From NCBI GenBank assembly GCA_025765615.1, contig JAIVFJ010000033.1:1-64000 (forward strand): a DNA stretch of 64,000 nt, in the 5' to 3' direction. Origin of the DNA: Zopfochytrium polystomum. Lineage: Eukaryota; Chytridiomycota; Chytridiomycetes; Chytridiales; Chytridiaceae. The position numbers were made by a program, and so were the translations under genes. Of the stretch, positions 1 to 11,463 are shown piece after piece. Position 1 is the stretch's first letter; each line of letters begins with the position of its first letter. A model generated the notes under the pieces. The model made no database searches. It was not told where the DNA came from and worked only from the letters and a program-made list of their open reading frames with translations.

Positions 1-158
1 AAAAAAAAAACAACACACACCAAGGGTAGGGAAGTACTTTTGTCTCTACCGGCGGACGAACGCTGTGAAAAGCGCGCTGGCGCCCCTCACCCTGCCGAAA
101 TCATTTGCCCCCTTGCCTCGCGTTTAGAAGGATCTCTGGTGGAAGACACGGAGCAACC

Positions 159-189
<31 letters not shown>

Positions 190-1438
190 AAAAAAGCAAA
201 CAATACATTACAAAAGCAGTTTCGCATTTCCCCCTCCTGAACGCCGCCCGCTTCGCGCGGCGAGACAACGGCCCAGTTGTACGCGGCGGGTTTGCGGTCC
301 TTTACCCATTTTTTTTTTTTTTGTGGTGCTGCAGAGCGGCTTTCTCTCTGTCGTTCTCTCTCTCTCTCTCTCTCTTTCTTTTTATTTGGCAGGCAGCACA
401 GTCGCAAACAGCCAGTTTCATTCGCTGATTGAAGCCACCGAGGCACCACAGAACGAGGGCCGAATTGAATTGTTTTGAAAGAAGGATCAACCGGCCCCTG
501 TCACACAACAAACAAACAGATTGGCGCTGAGTAAGGAAAACGAGTTTGGAAGAAGAGAGAGAGGTGTGCATTTCAAAAGGGGGCTGCGAATAAGTTGTTG
601 TTTGGAAAGCGGGACTGCGATTAGTCGCAAGGTTTTGGTTTTGGTTGATTGTTCGGTTGTCTCTTCTCAGCTCTTGTCTCTCTCTCTCTTATTTTCCAGA
701 TTTATCGGCGGGGGACCGACACCCACGAAGCTGGAGAAAGAGACAAGCTGACAGTTATTTTTTTTTTTTTTGTGTTTTTTTTGTCTTTTTGGTTTGCGCG
801 AGACAACGCTCAGGAAAAAGGGCGATGGCACGCTGGCAGGCGCAGACTCGGCAACAGGCAGACAGACAGACTGAAAGGTGAAGAAGAAGAAGAAGAAGAA
901 GAAAGAAAAAAAAAACAACCAACAAAAACAAAAGCATAAGAGAAACGTGTTGGCAACAATGGTGCGTTTATATAGTGCAGCATGTTGTAATGTGTGTGTG
1001 TGTGAGTGCGTGCGGGCAGAGAGGGCGAGAGACAGACAGTGAAAGGGGTAGAGGAAGAAAACAAAGAAAGAAACACAGCACTGCCTGTGCTCGCACATTT
1101 CGCTGCACAACACTCCGACGCGACTACGCGGGCTGGCTGGATCCGGCCTTAACAAGCACGCACTCACCACACACACACACACACACGACAAAGAAGCAGA
1201 AGAAATAGAAACGACGATGCCCGCAACAGCTGCAACGGGGAAGGGCGGCCGTCCTTCCTCGTTGTCGCTTCGTCCGACGCAAACGAAGCGGCAGTGGCAG
1301 CAGCAGCTGAGGCAGCTCGTGTTACAATCCCTCCCTCCGCAACGCTGCAACTGCCGCCGCCGCCGCCCCAGCCAGCACCATCCACTCCCTCCGCCTCCTC
1401 CTCCCGCAGCTCCGACTCTCCCTTTGCGTCAGTGACGG

Positions 1439-1470
<32 letters not shown>

Positions 1471-1979
1471 TCAACAGCGAGTCGCCTCCTGGCGGTGCCT
1501 GGCGTGGTTGTTGGGGTGAGTTGTTGCGGTGCACCACCGCCTCCTCCTCCGTCCTTGTGGGGGTCTCTCTCTATCTCGCTCTGTCCCTCTCCCTGTCACT
1601 CTCTCTCTCTCTCTGTGCTTGTCCGCCAGCCAGCCCTCCAAAAGGAAAAAAAGAGAGAGAAAATGGAAAAAATTGCCCGTCGAAAATCTCAAAGCGATCT
1701 CAAACCCCACTCACTCACACTCGCTCACACAAACCCACAACAACAAAAAACAAACGACCCCGGCCCAGGCGCCTTCTCGGCACGGCTCCTTCAATTCGGC
1801 CACCACCGCTGATTCGTCCTCGACCCTCCTGGGCCCGCCGCCGCCGCCGTCGCCCGTCGTCCGGCCGATCTACACCCTCGAAATCCCCTTCTTCCCCGAC
1901 TGCACCAACCTTCCTGCACTCGCAACACCAATCTTCGTCGTCCTCGCTCTTCCCGATCGCGCCGGCGGCCGACCCCAGG
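1..1979. other. low-complexity upstream region of the Ca2+-ATPase gene
   Basis: I see no convincing gene here. The stretch holds an A26 run (159-184), a CT tract (about 355-376), a T12 run near 758-770, a GT tract (about 991-1004), a CA tract (1171-1187) and CAG repeats (about 1441-1470). The open frames that cross it are proline, alanine, serine or arginine homopolymers produced by these repeats. It probably contains the promoter and 5' leader of the ATPase gene. TATATAG near 968-976 is a possible but weak TATA element. Confidence 0.5.
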
Positions 1980-4900
1980 ATGGCCGCCGCGATGATGCAC
2001 TACAGCCGCAGCAGCAGTTTTGCAAGCAGCCGCCGCAGCAGCTACATCGAGGCCGCCGCCGCCGCCGCCGATACCACCACCACCACCACCCCCCCCGCAC
2101 ATCTCTCCTCCTCCGCCGACAATCTCCCCTCCCCCGCCGCCGCCGCCACCGCCGCCACAATCGCAGCAGCAGCAGCAGCAGCAGGAGACCACAGCCACAA
2201 CAACAGCAGCCTTGGCACCGCGGCGTTCGGGCTGACGCCACCGGAGATCACGGCGGCGGTGGACGCGCGCGACACGGCGCTGCTCGAGGAGCGGTGGGGA
2301 GGGGTCGTGGGCGTGGCGATGAGGCTGAGGACGGACCCGGAGCGCGGACTGTCGGAGGCGATGGAGCCTGCAACGCTGGACGGCGTCGGAGCGCCGTGGT
2401 GGGCGGCGGCCGCGGCGATGGCGGCGAGAGCGAGAGGAGGAGGCGGGGGCGGCCGGTCCGCCCTTTCTCACCACCACCATTTCAGCAATAGTAGCAGTAG
2501 CAGCAGCAGCAGTCAGCAGCCGCTCTCTCAGGCGGGCGAGCGACGGCCGTCGTCGCTGACCTTGGTTTGTCTCGCGCGCCACCCTCTGTCTCTGTCTCTC
2601 TGTCTCGTCCCTGCTCTTCTCTCTCTTTCTCTGCTCTCTCTCCTGCTTACCGATCTGAACGCTCCGTCTGTCTCCAGCCTTGTTCCCTGCCATCCCTCCA
2701 TGCTCTCTCTTGAGGCGATTTGTCCCTTTGTTTTCACCCCATGCAAGCACATTCTCTCACTCGATGTTGTCTCTTCACTCGGATGGCCGTCACGAGTGCT
2801 GTCTGTCTGTCCCTCTGCCTCCCCCACTGTCCATTCGTTCGTTGCGCAGTCCTCTGCATTGGCGGCATACCATGCATGCTTGCCAAATCGGGACCATGTT
2901 GTTCCTTGCCTTTTTTGTCTCCACCGCCCTTGTCTCCTCTTCTCAACCGTGTCTCTCGATCTGACCAACCCACCAAACCACCGAAACCGCATCACAGGGC
3001 GCGGCGAGCCAGCAAAAAGCAGCAACAACACCTACAATGACGACGAACAACCGCCACTACGCCAAGAACGGCGCCGTTCCTGCCGACTCAACGGTCGCGA
3101 CCGCCGCCGACCCCGATACCCGATGCCGAGATGGGCCGCACGCCCGCGGCGGCGACCGACTCGTTCCTCGTCCGCAAGTCCGTCTTTGGCGAGAACAAAC
3201 TGCCGCAGCCGCACACAAAAGTCTGTGTGGGAGTTCGCCTTCGAGGCTCTCAAGGACAAGACCCTGATCGTGCTCTGCGTCGCCGCGTTCGTTGACCTCG
3301 CCATCGGGATATACAAGTCTGGGTTTGCCGAGCAACGGGAGCCGGCCGCGTACGTGGACGGCATCGCCATCCTGTTTGCCGTCGTCGTCATCGTCCTCAT
3401 CTCGGGCGCTGAACGACTACCGGAAGCAGAGCCAGTTCCGCCAGCTCAGCGACTACTCGCGGTCGCTCTCCAAATTACCACGTCATACCGCGACGGAAAG
3501 ACCCGCGAAATGCCGACAGCCAGCATCCTCGTCGCGACATTTGTCAAATCTCGGCCGGCGACATTTTGCCCTCGGACGGCATCGTATTCAGTCTTTCAAC
3601 CTCTCTTGTGACGAGTCCGCGCTACCGGCGAGAGCATGGCAGTTTCCAAAGAGTCCCACCACGGACCCCTTTGTCCTCTCGGGCACAAAGTCGTCGATGG
3701 GATTGGCCAAAATTGTGATTGTCGCTACTGGTCCGAACTCTGTCAATGGTCGGCTTTCTCGCTAGCCTGGAAGTCGAAGTGGAAGAGACACCCCTCCAAG
3801 CAAAGCTTGGCAAGCTTGCGGACGCAATCTCTCTCTTTGGGCTTGGGGCCGCATTAGTCATGGTCCTCGGCCTGGTTAATTCTGTACTTCAGCATCGCAC
3901 CAGCCGTGCCGAGAACAACAGTGGACATTGTGAACGACCTCGTCAACCCTTTTCATCATTGGCGTAACGATCGTCGTCGTGGCCGTTCCAGAGGGTCTGC
4001 CACTGGCGGTGGTCCTCGCGCTCCGCCCACGCCACTCTCCGCATGCTCAAGGACAACAACCTCGTCCGCCACTTGAAGGCGTGTGAGACCATGGGAAATG
4101 CAACAACCGTCTGCAGCGACAAGACGGGGACTTTGACGCAAAATCGCATGACTGTCGTGGCCGGCACCTTTGCTACTCATCAGTTTGGCAGCTTGAAGTC
4201 TGCCTCATCCTCCGTAGTCATTCCTTCACCACCCCCATCCCCATCACTCCAACCATCACCCTCTCTAGCTCATCCCCGACCCCTCAGCGAACCCTCGGCC
4301 GCGGATCCTCGTCTCGCGTCACCCTGAGCTCCGACTTTGACCACCACAACGAGCTGAACGACACGAATCTGCTCGTGCCGGGTCGACCCATCGGCAGCGC
4401 CACGCACCTTCTCGTCCCCGGCGCCGGTTCATCCCGCCGCAGCCGGGACGATGCCTCGTCCATCTCGTACACGCCCTCCCTGAACGCCCCACCAACCCCG
4501 ACCAACGCCGGAACCCCCAACGACCCAGGTGGCCCCGGAGGCTGTCTTTGCTGCCTCCTCGGACCCAGTCAAACTCGCAAACGGCAGCGGTGGCGCGCCA
4601 GATTTCATCGCCGGCACGCGGCTGCCAGAGGTTGTCGTCAACCATGTTGCGCGGTGCATTAACCTGAACACAACCGCGGAGGAGGTTGCGGCACCGCCGC
4701 TGGCCGACGACGAAGGCAGCAGCGACGGCGAAGACGACGTAGGGGCGGGCGGCAGCGTGCGGCGCGGCGGGTGGCTTGCGCGCGTCTCTGCGAGTCTTCG
4801 CGCTGGGCTCTTGCGGCGACGGCGGCGCGGCAGCAGCGACAGCGCCAACGGAGCGGCGTCGGCTTCTCCGTGGCCGACATCACGGAGAAACTCGCTTCGG

Positions 4901-7279
4901 GAGTCGCTGGACAGCCGCAGCACGAGCGTAACGCGCAACAACTCGACGAGTACCCACCGCCGCGCTGTCGCCGCCCGCCGAAAGCAGTAGCAGCAGTGCG
5001 CGGTTCGTCGGGTCCAAGACCGAAGTGGCGCTGCTCGAGTTCACGGACAAGCGGTTGCGGCGAAACTACAAGCCGGACAGGGAGCGGTCGGAGGTTGTGA
5101 TGGTTTTGCCGTTTTCGTCCGAGCGGAAGCGGATGAGCACGATCATCAAGGTGCCGTCGCGGGAGCGGGACGGGAAGCTGGAACAGGCGCTGTTTGGCGC
5201 GTCGCACGATCCGACGCTCGGGACCGTGGGCGGAAAGCGGTGGAGCCGCGGGGAAAAGTATTGGCTGTTCTGCAAGGGTGCCGCCGAGATTGTGTTGCAA
5301 AGCTGCGATCGATATTTGAACGACGAAGGAAAGGTGCGTTGGTCCCGTGCTCCGAGCGCGTCTTTTGCGCCAAAAACACTCACGATTTCAACCACACAGG
5401 CAATGCCCATCACTCCAGAGATCCGCGCCGAGCTGGAAGCGCTGATCGAGGGCATGGCCTCGTCCGCTCTTCGCACGATCTGCGTCGCCTTCAAACCGTT
5501 CCGCGGCAGCGTCGCCAAACTCGCCGGCGAAGACCCCGCCAAATCCGAGCCCACCCTGATCCCGCCACCGCTCGCGAGCCCGCCGACCATCACAATCTCG
5601 GGCAGCGCCGACGGCGACAGCAAGCCGCCGCCGCTGTCGATCGCGATCGACACATCCGCGGCGACGCTGGACCACCCTGGCAACGGCGGGTACAGCAGCG
5701 ACGACACGGACGCGACGGAGGGCGAGCCGACGGACCCGGATGCGCACGGGTTGATCCTCGCCAGCGTGCTGGGCATCGAGGACCCACTGCGCCCCGAGGT
5801 GCCCGCGGCCATCGCAGACTGCGCGCGCGCGGGGATTGTGGTGCGGATGGTGACGGGGGACAATATGGCCACGGCGCGGTCGATCGCGCGGCAGGCCGGC
5901 ATCCTGCCGGCCTCGTCGTCGGCGGGTGGCTCGTCGACGGCTTACCCGCAGGTGATGGAGGGTCCGGCGTTCCGCGCGCTGTCGCCGGAGGAGCAGGACG
6001 AAGGTGGTGCCCCACTTGCGCGTGTTGGCGCGGTCGTCGCCGCAAGACAAGCAGGTGCTGGTGCAGCGGCTGAAGAAGCTCGGGGAGACGGTGGCGGTCA
6101 CGGGAGACGGCACGAACGATGCGCCCGCGCTGCGGATGGCGGACGTCGGGTTCAGTATGGGTATCGCCGGGACGGAGGTTGCAAAGGAGGCGAGTGACAT
6201 TATCTTGTTAGACGACAATTTTGTCAGTCTGTCAAAAGCGATCGTGTGGGGTCGATCAGGTTTGTATCGTGTTTCTCTCCTTTTTTTTTTTTTTTTTTTT
6301 TTTCTTTTTTTCGCATTGGATCGCAGTGTCCCATGCAACTCCATCTTATACTCACCATGCCGCGGCACTCTTCCCTCCCTTGGACAGTGTACGACTCGGT
6401 CCGCAAATTCCTCCAATTCCAACTGACCGTCAACGTGGTCGCCGTCCTCCTTGCCATGGTCAACCGCCTTCCTCACCGCAACCCTCACCCCGACCAAAGT
6501 ACCCGAATCCGTCCTCTCGACCGTGGCAGCTGCTCTGGGTGAACCTGATCATGGACACCTTTGCCGCGCTCGCGCTCGCGACGGACCGACCGACGCCCGA
6601 CCTGCTAGACCGACCTCCGTCGCGTCGCACAGACCCGCTCATCTCGCGCGACATGCTGCTCATGATCCTCGGCCAGTCACTGTACCAGCTCGTCGCGTGC
6701 CTAACGCTCTACTGTGGGTACTCGGGCATCATGCGTGACCGGCGGATCAACTACGACGACCTGTTTGACGGCGTCGACCCCGTGACGGAGACGGTGGTCT
6801 TCAACACGTTTGTCTTCTGCCAAGTGTTCAACGAGATCAACTGCAGGGTCATTGGAAGCAAGCTCAACGTGTTCAAGGGCATCACCCAGAACTCGTACTT
6901 TGTCGGCATCTTTGTCATGACCGTCGTCGTGCAGATCGTCATTGTCCAGGCCGGCGGCGTCGCGTTTAAAAACGACCCCCGCTCGAAGCGCGGGAGTGGG
7001 CCATCTGCCTCGCCGTCGGCGCGCTGTCGCTGCCGATCGGCGCGGGCATCCCCTGCTCGCCCGCGCCGTGTACGGGGACTCGGCGGCAGCCGCGCGCGCG
7101 TTCCACCCCGGAGACGCTCGGCGAGTCGGCCGACTCCGCCGCAGACGGCGGTTCCTGGTCGGCGGCGTCCGACGGCGCGCGGACGCCGGCGGGAAGGGGA
7201 AGGGATGGCCGGCGCGACGTACCTTGCGCTGCCGCCGCCGCAAGTCGTGATTGTGTCGCGGCCGTCCATGTCTGAGTAA
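1980..7279 (+). CDS. P-type Ca2+-transporting ATPase (PMCA/Pmc1-type, P2B)
   Basis: This pump exports Ca2+ to the vacuole or across the plasma membrane. The start ATG at 1980 follows a Ser/Ala-rich leader, then the family N-terminal signature [16 protein letters not shown] and GLS. An intron of about 0.4-0.5 kb follows (ends near 2998-3150). Conserved parts in order: first membrane helix ([17 protein letters not shown], about 3262), the A domain with DESA and GES (about 3610-3640), PEGLP (3988-4002), the phosphorylated Asp in [10 protein letters not shown] (Asp codon 4118-4120), KGAAE (about 5272), MVTGDN (about 5848), the hinge TGDGTNDAP (6100-6126), and C-terminal helices starting [13 protein letters not shown] (about 6543). 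Clear introns are 5334-5399 and 6260-6387, the latter with a long T run. At least ten 1-bp frame breaks occur (for example near 3213, 3410, 3470, 3515, 3612, 3632, 3945, 6000 and 7000). It could be a pseudogene, but all catalytic motifs survive in one frame or another, which favours consensus errors. The C-terminus (stop near 7279 or 7250) is uncertain. Confidence 0.85.
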
Positions 7280-8222
7280 TAGCTGTCTTCCTTCCCCCCT
7301 GGCCCCCTCGTCCCCTTTTTATTGAAGAACCCTTTTCGAAACTACGGACTTTCCAACGGCCCCCCTCTGCAAACCTATATTTAGCTCTTCAAAAAAATAA
7401 GAATTCCACGTCTCCCCCCCTGTCCCTATCCATTGGTTTCCAGCATGAACCACAAGAACACCTCTCTTTCCTTCTTTCTTAAAAAGGCCCGCTTCCTCCC
7501 TCTTTCTCGTCCTTCACTCCTCACTCTCTTCTTTTTCTCTTCTTTCCTGATTTCTATTCCCTTTATTTTCTCCTGCACTGCGTCTCTGATCTTTCTTCGC
7601 TTCGTCTCAACTTGTGTGTGTGTTTGTTGTTTTTCTTCTTCTCGTGGAACGGATACGGGCGATTGAAACCACCCGCTGTTTTTTCCCTGTGTGGTGGACA
7701 AGGGGAACCCGGCTGAGCCCAACTCGGAACGAAAGAGGGAAAAAAAGAAGAAGCACGCAAAAGCTCAAACGCCCACTTCTGGCTACCCCTCCACCATCAC
7801 ATTCTATTCTGCCAGTCGCCACCAAATTTTTCAGTGGAGGTTGGGGGGTGCAGTGACGCGGGTCTTTGACGCGCGCCCTCGCCTCAACTTACTTTTTTCG
7901 TTGATGAATGCGGGGGACTGCTCAGTGAGTGCATTGGGCCAAGATGGGAGGGTTTTCTGTTTGGTTTGAGTGTTGCCACAGCGCGCGCCATTGGAAGGGT
8001 GCGACGCGGTTGCTTGCAGTTTTGAGGCGACAAGAAAGGCCAACTTTGTCTTCTTTGCATAGTGCATGTAATGGACAATTATTTAATTCCAAAAATAGAA
8101 AAAATCACAAGAGGCCAACGAAAAGACCACACACACACACGCACACCGTCAGTCAGGTGACACCCTCCGTCGATGCTGATGCCGACGCAGTCCCTCGCCG
8201 CACCGCCGCCGCCGCGGCCGGT
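7280..8222. other. intergenic, CT-rich, no gene seen
   Basis: This spacer has long pyrimidine-rich stretches (7430-7660) typical of a 3' untranslated region or promoter, plus a short CA tract at about 8133-8144. Open frames here are short and compositionally biased. Nothing recognisable was found. Confidence 0.4.
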
Positions 8223-10037
8223 ATGCCCGCTCGCCGCGACGCCCCCCCGCCGCCGCCCTCGCCAACCATCGTGGCAGTCGCTGTGATTCGCCGTCCCCGC
8301 TGCCGTCGCCGCTACCGTTGCCGATTCGGTTCCCCCTGCCGCCGCCAACGACGACGACGCCCGCCCTACTCCTCCCCCCTCCTCTTCCACCTCCCCGCCT
8401 ACCTCCTCGCCGCGGCGCTCCCTCTGTGCCTTTGTCCACGCCGGCATCGACCCGCCGCCGCCGCGCGAGCGCACCGCGATCCCCGCGCCGACTCGCCGCG
8501 CGCAACCCGCCACCTTCAAGAAGCCGCTGCGGTGCTACGCGTACTCGTGCACGGGGGCCGCGGCGCGGGTGCTAGCTACGGCCCAAGCTGTCCGTTTGGA
8601 ACGCCCAGGGACGGCGGTGAAGGGGGTGTGTCGCGGAAGACGCCCGGGTTTGTGGAGGCGAGGTTTGCCGGCGGTGAGGAGGAAGATGTCGGTGAGTCGA
8701 TCGCTCGGTGTTTTCTTTGTGTCTGTCTTGGCCCGCACGTCAGCCCCACCCACTTACTCTCCCCACCCAGTTCCAATCGCAGATTCTCACGGAAGGCGCC
8801 TTCGGCACGACCGTGCCCCCCGCCAACATCCTCGCCGTCCTGTACCTCAAACACAAACTGCCCCCCGCTCCCGACCCTCGTGGACACAATCCTGACGCGC
8901 CTCGTCGCGCGGTACCCGCGCTTCCGCTCGCTCCCCGTCGAGGTCAACGGCGAAATCACCTGGGCCGAGCTGCCCGTTTCCGAAGTATCCCTCATGGACC
9001 ACATCACGCAGCTCGACCTCCCCACCCCGGCGGACGTCACCGCAAAGCTCGAGTCCCTGCTCAACCACTTTTGGGACCCGGCGCGCCCGCTGTGGCACCT
9101 GTACCTCGTCCACGCACCGGGGGCCGACGCCGTCGTACTCGACATGCACCACGGCCTCGGCGACGGCGTGTCGCTCGTGCTCGTCGCCGCCGCCCTCTGC
9201 ACCGCCTCGCCGGCCGCCCGCTGCCCGACCCCCGGACACCTCCTCCTCCAACAGCCGCACATCCAAAACGACCACCACCACGGCCGCGCCACCACCACCA
9301 CCACCACCGCCCAGCCCCTTAGCGATCGCCTCAGCCTACGCCGCGGCCGCCGCAACGCAAGTCACCCACGCCCTCTGGACCGCCGACACCCCGTCCTCGA
9401 TCAAAGCCCCGCACCTCTTCACCCGCTTCGACCCCCGCCACCGCTCCCCGCCGTCAAACGCGTCAAGTCGGCCATCCCCGGCGCCACCGTGAACGACGTG
9501 GTCCTCGCGCTGCTCGCAGGCGCCTACCGCCGGTACCTCAACCGTACGGACCCGGCCATCGTCCCGGACCTCGCCGCCGACCAACCGCGGCTCCTCGTCC
9601 GCGCCGGCAGCGCAATCTCTCTCCCGCGCCCGCCGCCGTCGCCAGACGGCGGCGGCGGCGGGCTGCACAACCGCTTCGTGTACCTCAGCGCCGGGCTCCC
9701 CGTCGGCCTGGCGGGTCCGCCGTCGCGTCGGATCCGCGCGGCGCGGGCGGGGATGAGCCACGTGAAGGGCGGGGCGGCGGCGGCGGTGCAGATCGCGTCG
9801 CAGCGTTTTACGGCGGCGACGAGCGGGCGCGGGGTGCTGGCGTCGCTGACGTACCAGTTTGCATCGCGGCACTCGGTCGGGGTCAGCAATTTGCGCGGGC
9901 CCGAGGCGCCGCTGGCCGTGTGCGGGGTGGAGGTGGAGCGGATCGTGCCGAGTGAGTTTGAAAGAAATCTTTTTTTTTTTTTTTTTTTAACTCTTTTCTC
10001 TAACCGACGTGGAACCTGTTTTGCCCGCCGCACGCCG

Positions 10038-10084
<47 letters not shown>

Positions 10085-10261
10085 CCACTCGCGCGCGAAA
10101 AAAAAGTCGTCTCGAGCCCGGCCAACACGTGGATCGTCTTTTCGTACTGCGACCTTGTCTACTTTTCGTGCAACGTTGTGCCGAAATTGTACAAGGACCT
10201 GAGCCTGCTGGAGCGATGCTTCGAGCTCGAGTTTCAGGACATGCTGCGCGAAATCGAGTGA
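8223..10261 (+). CDS. wax ester synthase/diacylglycerol acyltransferase-like (WS/DGAT) protein
   Basis: This is probably an acyl-CoA-dependent O-acyltransferase making wax esters or triacylglycerol at membranes or lipid droplets. The evidence is a condensation-like active site DMHHGLGDG (about 9141-9167), preceded by LLNHFWDPARPLWHLYLV, a WS/DGAT hallmark, and followed by the C-terminal-domain motif ATVNDVVLALLAGAYRRYL (about 9484-9540). Late motifs are VGVSNLRGP (about 9878) and SPANTWIVFSYCDLVYFS in the last exon. Introns: 8692-8770 (GTGAGT...CCCAG) and 9952-10106 (GTGAGT...AAG, joined codon Ile). One frameshift lies in a C6 run at about 8868; removing one C joins KHKLPP to LPTLVDTILTRLVARYPRF. 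The Ala/Pro/Arg-rich N-terminus is unresolved, so the start at 8223 is a guess. A start just before the first intron (ATG 8686) is also possible. Confidence 0.75.
9952..10106 (+). repeat. intron carrying T19 and A45 homopolymers
   Basis: The second intron of the acyltransferase gene contains a T run (9970-9988) and, about 50 bp later, an uninterrupted A run (10038-10082). The two are complementary, so the transcript could fold back on itself. Donor GTGAGT and acceptor AAAAG fit the reading frame on both sides (RIVP, then VSSPANTW). Confidence 0.7.
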
Positions 10262-11318
10262 GGGTGGGACTGTGAGAGTAAAAAGCAAGCCTCGGCTGGG
10301 GGCGCCGCTCACCTCATTCCGCCCAGCGATGTGAAAGTTCCAAGAAAGGGCGAAGTGGGGGTGAGGGGGGAGGGGATGTTCTTTGGGCAATTTTAAACAC
10401 GCCGAAAGTCATTAGATGAGAAACAAAAAGAGTCTTCCACGGCCTATGCCCGGAATGCCCCGAAAAATATCCGTCTAGAGAGCGTATAAATAAGCCAGTT
10501 TACCAAGTAAGAATGTTTCTTGTTTTTTCGGGTAGAGTTCTTCGTTCTGTTCTATTGTTTTGATGATAGCTGTGAATTTGGAGTGCAAGTATTTCGGTGC
10601 CCAGCAAATCGGACCGGTTTTGCTTATTGGGTTTGCCGCCCCTTTTTGTTTCGTGAAGGCCTTGCGCTTTAAGTCAATAGCAAGAATCCGTGCGCGAGTA
10701 TCTCATCTCTTCTGATCTCTGCCCACGACCGCATGCAATAGTTCCTAAAGAACAAAAAACGCGTTAAGTAGTGCTCTTCTGCCGTGTCCCGTCTAGCGCG
10801 GCGTCCCCCGATACGGAACGAGGTTAGGGCTTCCAGCCGTCGTCGTAGCTCCTTGAACCAAAACTTTTTTGCGGTGTAACCCTGGAAGCTCACAAGCAAA
10901 AGCGACCGAGCACGCCCGCAAACACACGCCTTCCAAAATAAAATAAAAATAGGAAACGGGAGGGTGGTGTTTCAACCCCCCACCGTCGTGAAATCTTGAA
11001 GCTGGATGATTCGGTGAAGAGTTGCTGGATGCGCGGCGTGCGCATGTGGGTTTTGTCGTTGTTATTGAGGAAACTAAGACAAGGCCCCTTCTTCCTCAAT
11101 GCAGATGATCCAATCAACGGGTCGCGGGCACTGACTCTGTCTCCGCCTCCGGCTCGGATCACAACGGCCAGGCCCGACCGGCGCGGAGCTTTTGTTTTTG
11201 TTTTTTTTTTGTATTTTTTTTTTCTTTTTTTCGGACGACTTTGTGTTCCTGTGAGACCATCATCGCTTTTGTTTCCAAATTAGGCGTCAAATTCGCTCAG
11301 TCACGCAGTCTAACGGTG

Positions 11319-11373
<55 letters not shown>

Positions 11374-11463
11374 CCTGTCCTCCCTCTGCATTCTTCTCTC
11401 CCACCCTCTCGTCTCCAGGCCAAACACTTTTTCCTCCTATCAACTCTCGTTTCCTCGCCCACA
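10262..11463. other. intergenic with (CT)24 microsatellite
   Basis: I see no gene. AT-richer sequence follows the acyltransferase stop. T-rich runs lie at about 11186-11230 and a perfect CT tract at 11321-11368, immediately upstream of the next gene, where it may form part of the promoter or 5' leader. Confidence 0.5.
11321..11368. repeat. (CT)24 microsatellite
   Basis: Uninterrupted CT dinucleotides, 48 bp, about 95 bp upstream of the start of the membrane-protein gene at 11464. Confidence 0.95.

Noticed and set aside
1791..2750. Minus-strand open frame of 319 codons
   Set aside because: It is the antisense of the ATPase N-terminus and of GC-rich trinucleotide repeats, producing Gly and Arg runs; no motif.
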